DNA from: VGJJ01 sp964480705
GTDB taxonomy: Archaea; Iainarchaeota; Iainarchaeia; Iainarchaeales; VGJJ01
Direction: 5' to 3'
Length of the DNA stretch: 64,000 nucleotides
Assembly (NCBI GenBank): GCA_964480705.1
Contig: CAYZPC010000002.1
Span: forward strand, 47,663 to 111,662
Position 1 is the first letter of the stretch. Every line of letters begins with the position of its first letter. The position numbers and the translations under genes are program-made. The notes beneath the pieces were generated by a model. That model worked only from the letters and a program-made list of their open reading frames with translations, did no database searches and was not told the origin of the DNA. Below are positions 42,461 through 50,124 of the stretch, in pieces.

Positions 42461-44050
42461 CTCCGCCGGCGCATGAATAGACTTCCATCGACGGATGATC
42501 CTTTACGATCGATCATGCTAGGTTCGCCCACTGCCCGTTACGCTAGAGCAGTAGTAAAAAGTATTAGACAGGAGCACCGTAAAACCGCAAAGAACGCCAC
42601 ACCTAAAGAACCATTTCTTCAGAAAGTGGATAGAATCAATCACGAGAAAAAAGCAGCACACGAGAATTTATTCAAAATGTTGCAAAATAATTCATCTATT
42701 AAGAGACTACTTGAGGAAGAATTGCGCACAGAGGGATTGGGAGCTGACGTAAACAAATTGAAAAAGTTTTCTAGAAATTCGGAGTTGATAGCTGCTAAAA
42801 TAGCTGCAGAAAGTAAAGGCGCCCGTTTTTCCGAGTATGCATTACTGCACGGGGTTCATGTCCCTCCCGCGTATGATGCTATTGCACGAAGAATAGAATC
42901 TAAATTGGAACAAACCGTAGCCAGGATAAATTTGTCAGCTATATTACAACGAGAGATGGAAGCGAGAGGCATTCATTTTTCATTGAAAAGAATTTATCAA
43001 AAAATGAAAGCTCACCATCCTATAAGCAGTTATGATGATTGGGGAGTCGTTAACAATTTGTTCTCAAAGGTAGAAAGAGAGTTTTTAAGTGAGTTGAAGC
43101 GCGAGCGCAAAGAAAAAATGAGTCCAGAAGCAAACGCAAAAATAGATTTGCATAAAAAGAAAATATCTCGTTTAACAATGGAACGTGACGTAAGAAAACG
43201 GATAATCAAAGAAGCGCGGGAAATGGTAAAAAATGGTTCAATGGATATTGGTGCCTTTTTTTTGACAAGGGGGATTAAGCAAGGCAGAATGGTCGCGCGC
43301 AAAAAACTACAAGAAATAGGTATGAATCCAGATGATGTTTTTTCAAAACTAGGCATTAACAAGGATGATGACACAGGTTTTCGCCGATTAAAAATTCTTT
43401 CACACGTTCTTCGCTCCGCAAAAACAGATGACCAAGCCAGAAACCTTGTTAAGCGTGTGATTCAAAAATATGTTAAAACCACTCCCACCAGTGCAACCCT
43501 TCAGGGAACAGAGTTTACTCGCGCACCCACTGTATTGAATCCACGTAAGCTGGCAGAGCGTGAGCAACGAAAGGAACGCCGGCGCGCGGAAGAAGCGGCA
43601 GCCAAAGCAATTAAGAAGCCTGAACCGCAAAATGGAGAAAAGAAATTCCCCGCCACTGCGGGAGGATTTGCTTCTCTTTTTGGAAAAGAAAAACGTGTCA
43701 CGGCTGAAATGGCGGTCGCACTTAACAATTTTTTGCAAGGTGTTCGTTCACGCCAATATCCAGATGCTCAAATTGACCAATTAATGGAGCACCAGATTCT
43801 CACCATCATAGCGACAAAGTTTCAAAAGTCCGGTCGGGTGAGTGAGAGGGCATTACGCAATTTAACATCACCCCCACTTTTATTTGAAAATTTTAAGCAC
43901 GCTCTTCGAAGCCTCATGAAAAAAGGATATTTAGAATATGAGTTTCATATGGGGAGCAGTGAATTTGTTTCTATTACAAATGCATCGGCCAGCAGAGTTT
44001 TAGGAAAATACAACACCAAAATTTCTCGCTTGCATGAGAATGGTGGATAA
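42461..44050 (+). CDS. Large helical protein with C-terminal winged-helix-like region, unknown
   Basis: About 529 residues, almost all charged helix, with no signal or membrane segment. The last 75 residues (LTIIATKFQKSGRVSERALR, then FKHALRSLMKKGYLEYEFHM and EFVSIT) fit a winged-helix DNA-binding fold, inferred from spacing. A K/R/E-rich coiled region lies at about 370-395. Codon use differs from the neighbours, with many AGA and ATA codons, and base composition is AT-richer, suggesting a different origin. A TATA-like TTTATATTC at 42428-42436 is too close to the first ATG (42443), so the ATG at 42461 or 42473 is more likely. No family recognised. Confidence 0.65.
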   Translation, partial: LRRRMNRLPSTDDPLRSIMLGSPTARYARAVVKSIRQEHRKTAKNATPKEPFLQKVDRINHEKKAAHENLFKMLQNNSSIKRLLEEELRTEGLGADVNKLKKFSRNSELIAAKIAAESKGARFSEYALLHGVHVPPAYDAIARRIESKLEQTVARINLSAILQREMEARGIHFSLKRIYQKMKAHHPISSYDDWGVVNNLFSKVEREFLSELKRERKEKMSPEANAKIDLHKKKISRLTMERDVRKRIIKEAREMVKNGSMDIGAFFLTRGIKQGRMVARKKLQEIGMNPDDVFSKLGINKDDDTGFRRLKILSHVLRSAKTDDQARNLVKRVIQKYVKTTPTSATLQGTEFTRAPTVLNPRKLAEREQRKERRRAEEAAAKAIKKPEPQNGEKKFPATAGGFASLFGKEKRVTAEMAVALNNFLQGVRSRQYPDAQIDQLMEHQILTIIATKFQKSGRVSERALRNLTSPPLLFENFKHALRSLMKKGYLEYEFHMGSSEFVSITNASASRVLGKYNTKISRLHENGG

Positions 44051-44103
44051 AAATAGTTTAAAAAAAAAGTGATTTGGGAATGCAATCATTCCCAAACTAA
44101 AAA

Positions 44104-44391
44104 TTATTGTTCTTCATCATCGGATGTTTCTTCCGCTTCAGTGGTGGCTTCTCCCACGACTTCTCCGAATGAAACTTTTCCGCGCACCGCGGTGATTTTG
44201 ACTTTCACGCGCTGTCCTTGTTGTGTTTTGGGAACGACGATCACAAATCCTTGAATCTTGGCAATCCCATCTCCTTTTTCGCCGATTCCTTCAATCGTGA
44301 CGTCGTAGGTGTCTCCTTCCTTCACGGGAACGGGACCAAACCCTTGTCTTCGTTGTGGTCGGCTGTCATAGTTATTTTCATTATTCATCAT
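44104..44391 (-). CDS. TRAM-domain protein
   Basis: The core (about 22-80) is a TRAM domain: VKEGDTYDVTIEGIGEKGDG, IAKIQGFVIVVPKTQQGQRV, then KVKITAVRGKVSFGEVV. It is 95 residues from ATG 44391, set by GGAGGTCCCAGAT. The tail is acidic (EAEETSDDEEQ). Single TRAM proteins are small RNA-binding proteins of archaea, proposed to act as RNA chaperones. A perfect 22-base palindrome lies in its leader at 44420-44441. Confidence 0.92.
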   Translation of the reverse strand: MMNNENNYDSRPQRRQGFGPVPVKEGDTYDVTIEGIGEKGDGIAKIQGFVIVVPKTQQGQRVKVKITAVRGKVSFGEVVGEATTEAEETSDDEEQ

Positions 44392-44419
44392 ATCTGGGAC
44401 CTCCAATCTTGGAATATGT

Positions 44420-44441
44420 GAACGTTTTGCGCAAAACGTTC
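44420..44441. promoter_or_regulatory. Perfect 22-base palindrome upstream of the TRAM gene
   Basis: GAACGTTTTGC is followed directly by its exact reverse complement. It starts 29 bases before the TRAM start codon and could be an operator for a dimeric regulator or a hairpin in the leader. Confidence 0.5.
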
Positions 44442-44476
44442 GAAAAGGGTGAGTTGTTGCGTGAGAAAGCGAATTT

Positions 44477-44519
44477 GAATGAGTAAGTATTCATGACTAA
44501 TTCCCTGGCTTACTCATTC
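44477..44519. repeat. Inverted repeat between the TRAM and CARDB-like genes
   Basis: GAATGAGTAAG (44477-44487) and CTTACTCATTC (44509-44519) are perfect 11-base arms with a 21-base loop. It lies 31 bases past the CARDB-like gene stop and may be its terminator or a regulatory hairpin. Confidence 0.5.
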
Positions 44520-44549
44520 TTGGGGTTGCACGCATTAAAAAACCTGTCC

Positions 44550-45800
44550 TTAACCTGAGCGGAATCGCCCGTGTTTGGTGGGCGGTTCTTTTCGCGGGGC
44601 GTTGGGCAGAACGTAAATGTATGCGTACACGACCACTGCAATCAGCAAAAGAAGAAGCGAAAACAACAGCGTGATTCCCGTGTTGGGTTCCACCACTTCA
44701 ATGGTTGCCGATTGACAATTCGTGGTGAGTGTCGGGTCTGCGTTCGGAGACAAATAACATCCCAGCGTGTATATTCCGGGTTTGGAAAATGTTACGGTAA
44801 AGTTTTGTGTTACTGCTTTGGCAGGAGAAAGGGAATCAATCGTCGTGGATGCGGGAGTGATGGTTCCTTCCGGGTACACCGTGTATGTGGCTTTGATTCC
44901 ATTCACGGGAGTAATTCCATCATTTTGTGCGACCCATTGCACGTCAACGGGTTCGTTCACATTCACTCGAACTTGCGGCACTAAGAATGCGGCGCGAACA
45001 TTAAACTCGGGTCCTTCCACCAGCAAGTAGGGTCGTGTGCTCTCTTGCACTATTTTTTCTCCCCAAATGTTCGTGTAGGTTAACACCGCAGGAGGCAATA
45101 GAATGGAAACCGCGCGGAGGGGTTTGATGTTGTAGGAGAGTTTTTTGGTTTCCCCGGGGAGAATCGTTCCAGTAAATCCCGTTTCTCCTTTCAATAATGG
45201 AACATATTCTAATTCATATTTTCGATAATCAATGGACACATCCACGGCTTCTCCGCCTAAGTTCGTCAAATACAATTCAATGTCAATAGGTTCACCCAAC
45301 TCAGGTTCGTTTCCCGCGAGGAGTGTTTGAAATGCTTCCACACTATCGAAGCGGGGTTGTTGATACAATCCAAATGTGGTAGTGTTGCGCACGCGCAGAG
45401 CGTCCGTGTACGATGATGTCGTGCCGCAGATGCGAATCGTGTTATTCGTTGTTTCTTGAATCGCGGGGGGAATGAGCACGTGAATATTTCCATTTTCGAG
45501 CACTTCATTCGCGCGGATGACGCGGAATGGTTCATCATTCAAAAATAAACTAACGTTTGCGTCACCATCATTGGCGGGAATCGTTTCAATGTTGAGCGTG
45601 AGAACGGTATCATTTCCTTTTTCGAGATAGCCAGCAAAGGGAGCGAATGAAAATTCATCACACGCGGTTTGAGAGGGTTCTAGAATAGTAATCGCTGAAA
45701 ATCCCCCAGTTGAGAGTGTTTTTTCATCTAAAACAAGTGCATTGGCATGCGTGGCGAGCAGGGCGCTGGCCAGTAAAATGAGCAGTATCTCTTTTCTCAC
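44550..45800 (-). CDS. Membrane-anchored surface protein with CARDB-like domains
   Basis: Signal peptide (MRKEILLILLASALLATHAN), two or three beta-rich domains, then a C-terminal membrane helix (ITLLFSLLLLLIAVVVYAYI, about 375-395) and a basic tail (RKEPPTKHGRFRSG). The domain NEPELGEPIDIELYLTNLGG (about 162-181) and VNVNEPVDVQWVAQNDG (about 280) carry the strand-and-Gly pattern of CARDB-type adhesion modules. Several NxT/NxS sites could be N-glycosylated. It is probably exposed on the cell surface. The specific role is unknown. Confidence 0.75.
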   Translation of the reverse strand: MRKEILLILLASALLATHANALVLDEKTLSTGGFSAITILEPSQTACDEFSFAPFAGYLEKGNDTVLTLNIETIPANDGDANVSLFLNDEPFRVIRANEVLENGNIHVLIPPAIQETTNNTIRICGTTSSYTDALRVRNTTTFGLYQQPRFDSVEAFQTLLAGNEPELGEPIDIELYLTNLGGEAVDVSIDYRKYELEYVPLLKGETGFTGTILPGETKKLSYNIKPLRAVSILLPPAVLTYTNIWGEKIVQESTRPYLLVEGPEFNVRAAFLVPQVRVNVNEPVDVQWVAQNDGITPVNGIKATYTVYPEGTITPASTTIDSLSPAKAVTQNFTVTFSKPGIYTLGCYLSPNADPTLTTNCQSATIEVVEPNTGITLLFSLLLLLIAVVVYAYIYVLPNAPRKEPPTKHGRFRSG

Positions 45801-45823
45801 GTAATTTCCCCCTAACGTTTGAA

Positions 45824-45841
45824 AAAAAAAGTTTAATCAAA
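45824..45841 (+). repeat. Partial copy of the AAAAGTTT-AATCAAA element
   Basis: AAAAAAAGTTTAATCAAA contains the right half of the hairpin element found complete at 11246-11272 and 60709-60735. It spans the stop of the AK6-type gene. It could be chance, as part of the match is coding. Confidence 0.25.
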
Positions 45842-46388
45842 CCGCGCGTGTTGAGCGCGGGCGGTTAACTTTTTTCATCAGATGATTAATCCAATGGACA
45901 ACCCTACGCTGAACCCCTTTTTTAGGCCGATGGGTATCGATTGAAAGTACAGGCGTGCGTGTGTAATTCTTTTTCACGGCCTCCTCACAGTACCCTTCTT
46001 CCTCGCAGAACACATTTTCCTGAATTTTGAGTTCGGAGTATTTTCGTGCACGCAGGCGTTTTTCTAAAACAGGCAGAGACGTGTGCGTGACTACCACTCC
46101 ATCCACGGGGAGAGAAAACTCACAAGATAGGTGCCCTTCAATAATCAAGTTATGTTTGCTGGAATGAATTTTTTTCAACAATTCCATTTTGAGCGCGGAC
46201 ACATCCACGTCATACTCGTTGGTTGAGCGGTTCCATTTCCCAACATGACGTTTTTTCACCAGCGATTTTTCTTCCAGCACGCGCGCAGATAGCGCGGGAG
46301 CAATGGCGTGCGCGAGAGTAGTCTTGCCCGTCCCCGGAACGCCCGAAATGAGAATTATGTATCTTTTTGCAACATGCTTTGTTGGCAT
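45837..46388 (-). CDS. Adenylate kinase of AK6/Fap7 type
   Basis: Walker A ILISGVPGTGKTTLAHA (about 11-27) and the AK6-type layout are clear: short core, IIEGHLSCEF (about 81-90) in place of the usual NMP-binding segment, and NVFCEEEGYCEEA (about 125-137). The length of 183 residues fits the family. AK6/Fap7 proteins have adenylate kinase or ATPase activity and aid small-subunit ribosome maturation in archaea and eukaryotes. A TATA-like TCATTTATG about 25 bases upstream suggests a leaderless message; GCAGAG/CTCTGC arms flank that TATA box (46404-46435). Confidence 0.85.
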   Translation of the reverse strand: MPTKHVAKRYIILISGVPGTGKTTLAHAIAPALSARVLEEKSLVKKRHVGKWNRSTNEYDVDVSALKMELLKKIHSSKHNLIIEGHLSCEFSLPVDGVVVTHTSLPVLEKRLRARKYSELKIQENVFCEEEGYCEEAVKKNYTRTPVLSIDTHRPKKGVQRRVVHWINHLMKKVNRPRSTRAV

Positions 46389-46435
46389 GTGAAAAATAGA
46401 AAAGCAGAGTTCATAAATGATAGGTTACGCTCTGC

Positions 46436-46481
46436 AAAAAAAATAAAAAAAACGTCTGGGTCCTTGCGAAGCAAGCGACCC
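46436..46481 (-). terminator. Hairpin plus double T8 terminator of the candidate RNA
   Basis: GGGTC..CTTG-CGAAG-CAAG..GACCC (one bulged base) is followed on the minus strand by two runs of eight T separated by one A (46436-46452). It is one of the strongest terminator-like sites in the window. Confidence 0.7.
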
Positions 46482-46623
46482 TAACTCCGGCAGCCGATCG
46501 GAAGCTCATGAAAAGTAGTTGAGTGGTGCCGCTCGCGGCACCACGACATCGGTACCGCCGGACGAAAACGGCGTAAGAAAGGTGGTGCGGCCGCAGGGGG
46601 TTGCCGGCCGCAGCACCAAAGCG

Positions 46624-46836
46624 CTAATTGGGGCGAGGTTCGTGGTGAGAGGGAAGGTATTCCTCGCGAGCGGGGGTGCTCGGGGAACCCAATCCAATAC
46701 CTCTCCCAACCTTCTTTGCCCATGCGAGGACTGAATCATCCACCCGTGTACCGGCCTCTTCGACCGCAGAGGGTGATTCAATGTACGCCTTTTCCGCTGA
46801 CGGATGAGAATTTTCTTGAGGGGAATTTGTCGTCAT
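46624..46836 (-). CDS. Possible 70-residue protein inside the candidate RNA
   Basis: The frame starts at ATG 46836, about 13 bases after the predicted transcription start, and encodes MTTNSPQENSHPSAEKAYIE onward with VDDSVLAWAKKVGRGIG in the middle. The composition (Ser, Pro, Glu) suits a small disordered protein. It has no ribosome binding site and no recognisable domain, and it overlaps the hairpins of the candidate RNA. It may be chance or indicate a dual coding/structured transcript. Confidence 0.25.
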   Translation of the reverse strand: MTTNSPQENSHPSAEKAYIESPSAVEEAGTRVDDSVLAWAKKVGRGIGLGSPSTPAREEYLPSHHEPRPN

Positions 46837-46870
46837 CGGAAAAACCTCGCGTCAACTAGAAACACGCCAA

Positions 46871-46880
46871 GTATATATAC
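46871..46880 (-). promoter_or_regulatory. Symmetrical TATA box
   Basis: GTATATATAC is palindromic (extended to AAGTATATATACTT) and is preceded on the minus strand by CGATAAG, which is BRE-like. It would drive the candidate RNA; by symmetry it could also fire towards the plus strand. Confidence 0.6.
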
Positions 46881-46894
46881 TTATCGGAAAATAA

Positions 46895-47220
46895 GCAATA
46901 TTTAGGCTTTTTAGGCGATAAGCGGTTTTTGAAGCACTTAACAGAGCAAAATAAGGCTAATTTAGCCTCCTTTTCTTATGTGGAAGCTTAAAACAGGGAA
47001 AAAATCTTTTGGTGTGTGAGTTGGAAAAATAGTTTTAGCAAAAATGCGTTATGTAATGCGTTTGTTGCATCAAAAAATTTTTTAGAAAAATTAGAATACG
47101 TTATGTAATTTTTAGGCGCACAAACAATTGTTCCAAAAAAAGTTATGTAATTTGGCATATTTTAGGCGAAAAATTACTGGTTTGCGCGAGAAAAGAGCAA
47201 AAAATTAACAAAAAAAATTA
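46895..47220. repeat. AT-rich segment with iterated motifs
   Basis: GTTATGTAAT occurs three times (47048-47057, 47100-47109, 47142-47151) and TTTTAGGCG three times (46909-46917, 47110-47118, 47160-47168); two sites pair the motifs. AGGCTAA-T-TTAGCCT (46954-46968) is a palindrome. There is no gene here. It may be a regulator-binding region for the adjacent promoter or a candidate origin-like element; a T8 run at 47211-47218 (minus) probably ends the aCPSF1 transcript. Confidence 0.5.
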
Positions 47221-47234
47221 GTAAATTTATTTCG

Positions 47235-49208
47235 TTAGCGCAATCGCAGGGTGTCCAAGTTTCGGATGGCCATACTGCTCACGCCATATTTTTGCATCAC
47301 AAACTTGGCGAACGCAACCGTCTTCACACGATTACCATGGTCAATAACAATTCTCTTTGGTTTTGGATTAATGTTACGAATATAGTTTTCCAATTGCAAT
47401 CGGTCAGAATGTCCAGAGTATCCTTCCAAGCTTTCCACGCGCATTTGTACATTCAATTCTTTCGTTCGTCCTTTTTCATCCGCCACGGGGATGTTTCGAA
47501 TGCCGCCTTGTAATTTTCGTCCGAGTGTTCCATCTCCTTGATATCCCGTGAACACCAATGAATTTTTGGGGTCTTCGGCCATTTTGTAAAAATAGGCTAA
47601 ACTGGCCCCACCGTTAAGCATTCCACTCGAAGCCAAAATGATGGCGTTTCCATCTTTGAGGATTTGGTCTCTATCTTGCGCAGTGACGTTGTTGAACAAC
47701 GGACTCGTGAAGGGAGAATCATTGGACAAAATTCGTCGTTGAATGTTTTGTCTCAAATATTCCGGATACGCCGTGTGAATCGCACTCGCTTCACGCGTTA
47801 ACCCATCCACAAACACTTTAGCGGTTGGTAACAGTCCTTGTCGGTAAAAGTCTTCTATCACAAGAGTAACTTCTTGTCCTCTTCCCACGGCAAACACAGG
47901 GATGAGAACGTTTCCTTTCTTCTCTAGCGTTTCCGTAATTATTTGCAATAGTTTTCGGTCTTCGTTCTCGCGTGCGGGTTGAATATCATTTTCTCCCCCG
48001 TACGTGGATTCCATAATGAGTGTTTCAACGCGCGGATAGTGCAAGTCAAGCGGGTCGAATAATCGCGTGTACCCGTATTTCATGTCTCCCGAATATACTA
48101 AATTGTGCGCCCCATCCCCAATATGCATGTGCACGGATGCGCTTCCCAAAATGTGGGAGGCGTTGAAGAATGTAATTCGCATGTCCGGCGTAATATCCGT
48201 GGTCTCGCGGTAATCTCTCACAATCACGTGTTTCAATAATTCTTTCACGTCTTTTTCCGTGTACGGGGGTTCGACTCCTTGTTTGAGTGCAACATCCACG
48301 TAATCGAATTGTAACAAGGCCATAATGTCGCGCGTGGGTTCCGTACAATACAGCGGCCCGCGATATCCCATTCGATACAAGTAGGGTGCAAATCCCTGAT
48401 GATCCATGTGCGCGTGCGAAACCACTAATGCATCTAACTCAGACAAGGGAAAGTTTAACGCGTCCAAATACGGATACGGCTCTTCCTTGTTTCCAGGATT
48501 GATTCCGCAATCCAGCATGACTTTGGAGATGGGTGTGTCCACGAGCATGCAGGAGCGTCCAATTTCTCTAAACGCTCCTAACCCCGTCAAACGCACCCAA
48601 TCGTGTTTGGCATTCGTTGAGCGATAAATTTTTCGTGCCGTGTCTTGCAATAGTTTCTTTCGGTCCGCGGCGTGTTTGTTTAAGTGATAACGTATTCCCT
48701 GCAAAAATTCCGAATCGGTGGAAGGAGCGCGGATAATTTTAGGTGTCCATCCCGTTTGAATAATAATCGCCTTGCTCGTTTCTCCCCCTTTTCCAATGAC
48801 TAATCCCGGTTTATCGGCTTCAATCACGACTTGGCAAAAGGGTTCTACAAATGTAATATTTTTCACTCCCGCTTCAACCGGAATGAGTCCTTCGATTTGT
48901 TTTTTGGCCGTGCTGGGATCTTGCAACAATGATTTGTCCGCGCGAACGCTAATTTTTTTCTTCAATTCAAACGCAATTTTGGCCACGTAATTGTCGGTTC
49001 CCGCAAAAAAAGCTTTAGGGTTTTTGGTATATAGAATAATCTCCGGCCCCTCGAAATCAACATTCGTAACTTGGCATGTTTTGGGCAGGCTTTCCCAGAC
49101 TTTTTTTTCTAATTCTTCAATCGTTTGATATTTTTTCTTTTCAATGGGCAGCGGCACGCCATCTTCATCAAACTTTGTTTCATTTTTTGGTGTTCTCATT
49201 TTTTTCAC
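47235..49208 (-). CDS. aCPSF1 (FttA) beta-CASP ribonuclease, transcription termination factor
   Basis: N-terminal KH domains (KPGLVIGKGGETSKAI, about 133-148) are followed by a metallo-beta-lactamase domain with VVSHAHMDHQGF (about 265), ASHILGSASV, YSGDMKYG and the beta-CASP segment (VLIPVFAVGRGQEVTLVIED, about 440). SGHSDRLQL and VIDHG near the C-terminus complete the zinc site. It is 657 residues, full length. aCPSF1 cleaves RNA downstream of T-tracts and ends transcription in archaea. It stands alone with an AT-rich 3' region. Confidence 0.96.
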   Translation of the reverse strand: MKKMRTPKNETKFDEDGVPLPIEKKKYQTIEELEKKVWESLPKTCQVTNVDFEGPEIILYTKNPKAFFAGTDNYVAKIAFELKKKISVRADKSLLQDPSTAKKQIEGLIPVEAGVKNITFVEPFCQVVIEADKPGLVIGKGGETSKAIIIQTGWTPKIIRAPSTDSEFLQGIRYHLNKHAADRKKLLQDTARKIYRSTNAKHDWVRLTGLGAFREIGRSCMLVDTPISKVMLDCGINPGNKEEPYPYLDALNFPLSELDALVVSHAHMDHQGFAPYLYRMGYRGPLYCTEPTRDIMALLQFDYVDVALKQGVEPPYTEKDVKELLKHVIVRDYRETTDITPDMRITFFNASHILGSASVHMHIGDGAHNLVYSGDMKYGYTRLFDPLDLHYPRVETLIMESTYGGENDIQPARENEDRKLLQIITETLEKKGNVLIPVFAVGRGQEVTLVIEDFYRQGLLPTAKVFVDGLTREASAIHTAYPEYLRQNIQRRILSNDSPFTSPLFNNVTAQDRDQILKDGNAIILASSGMLNGGASLAYFYKMAEDPKNSLVFTGYQGDGTLGRKLQGGIRNIPVADEKGRTKELNVQMRVESLEGYSGHSDRLQLENYIRNINPKPKRIVIDHGNRVKTVAFAKFVMQKYGVSSMAIRNLDTLRLR

Positions 49209-49334
49209 ATTCTATTTTTTTAATAATTATTTTTTCCTTTTTTCTATTTGGTTGAATCGTTTCCTAAAAATAATCGTAAAATGGTTTTTCAAAAAAGAGC
49301 GTGGATAAAAAAAATTGTCTGTTATTCGTGCAAT

Positions 49335-49988
49335 TTACATTGCTGCAACAATTTTTTCGACGTCTTTCTTGCTTAATTCTTGAATGCCATTCGCATCAAT
49401 CACGGTCACGGTGAAGCTGTGTCCACCCGACATGACATCGCGTTTCTTGGCCGCTTGCACGGCTTTAATGGCGAGTTTAATGGCGTCATCTTTCTTCATG
49501 TTCGCATGATAGTTCGTGTCTAACACACCCATCGCGAATTCGCTTCCGCTTCCGGACACGGTAAACTCTTCTGTTTCCGCAATGCTTCCGGCTGCATCCA
49601 TGGAATACAATTGGGCGTTTCCCGTGTATCCGCCGATGATGAATTGCACCATGAAGGGATAGTAGCGGTTTCCGCTCAAAATGTTGGCAATAAATGTTAC
49701 GAGGGCTTTGGTCGTAATCGCATTCTCGCGTTCGACTTCAAATAATTTGGCTTGTGAGCGTAAAAATCGCACCAGTGTTTGAGCGTCTCCCATTCCTCCC
49801 GCAATCGTGAGTGCGATTCGGTCGGTGAGTTTGTACACTTTTTTGGCGTCTAATTCTGCGGCAAAATATCCCATCGTGGCCTTTTGGTCCGCGGCTAATA
49901 CGACACATTCCTTCGTTCGGATTCCCACGGTCGTGGTGCCCGTTTTCATGATGTGTTTGTTTTCGTTGGAATTTTCCATGTGTTTCAT
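49335..49988 (-). CDS. psmB: Proteasome subunit beta
   Basis: A propeptide of about 17 residues ends in MKTG, followed by TTTVGIRTKECVVLAADQKA; T18 would be the catalytic N-terminal threonine after self-cleavage. IALTIAGGMGDAQTLVRFLR and SGSGSEFAMGVLDTNY are typical. It forms the inner rings of the 20S proteasome. It is alone here, without the alpha subunit. A TATA box ACTTATAAC at about 50019-50027 lies about 30 bases before the start. Confidence 0.96.
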   Translation of the reverse strand: MKHMENSNENKHIMKTGTTTVGIRTKECVVLAADQKATMGYFAAELDAKKVYKLTDRIALTIAGGMGDAQTLVRFLRSQAKLFEVERENAITTKALVTFIANILSGNRYYPFMVQFIIGGYTGNAQLYSMDAAGSIAETEEFTVSGSGSEFAMGVLDTNYHANMKKDDAIKLAIKAVQAAKKRDVMSGGHSFTVTVIDANGIQELSKKDVEKIVAAM

Positions 49989-50044
49989 CCCATGTTAAAC
50001 GTGATAAAAGCAGAATTCTACACGTTATAAGTCCTAAACCCTTT

Positions 50045-50070
50045 AAAAAAGCCACGCTCCGCGCATGGCT
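50045..50070 (-). terminator. Hairpin plus T-tract terminator after the FKBP gene
   Basis: On the minus strand AGCCATGC-GCGGA-GCGTGGCT (8 pairs, one G-U) runs into six T. The G-U pair suits RNA from the minus strand. A second hairpin (GGCGG/CCGCC) lies closer to the stop at about 50086-50101. Confidence 0.7.
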
Positions 50071-50124
50071 ACATTACTCCAATGAGGGCGGTTTATCCCG
50101 CCCCACACGTGTTCACACGCTTTT

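Larger units (their letters stand above)
46436..46849 (-). ncRNA. Candidate structured RNA, about 410 nucleotides
   Basis: GC-rich block between AT-rich flanks. Stems seen (plus coordinates): 46732-46780 (TGAAT/ATTCA and CACCC/GGGTG), 46753-46765 (needs a G-U pair on the minus strand), 46656-46701 (GGTATT/AATACC) enclosing 46667-46682 (CGAGC/GCTCG), 46581-46617 (12 of 13 pairs), 46556-46573, 46523-46544 (perfect 9-base stem, 4-base loop), 46458-46481. The last is followed by two T8 runs on the minus strand. TATA sits at 46871-46880. It lacks the conserved RNase P core and SRP helix 8 motifs, so identity is unknown. A 70-codon frame lies in its 5' half. Confidence 0.45.

Noticed and set aside
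46436..46849. RNase P RNA or SRP RNA as identity of the structured block
   Set aside because: Neither the conserved GGAAAGTCC-type core of RNase P RNA nor the GGAAG...AGCAG pattern of SRP helix 8 is present on either strand. A covariance search is still needed.
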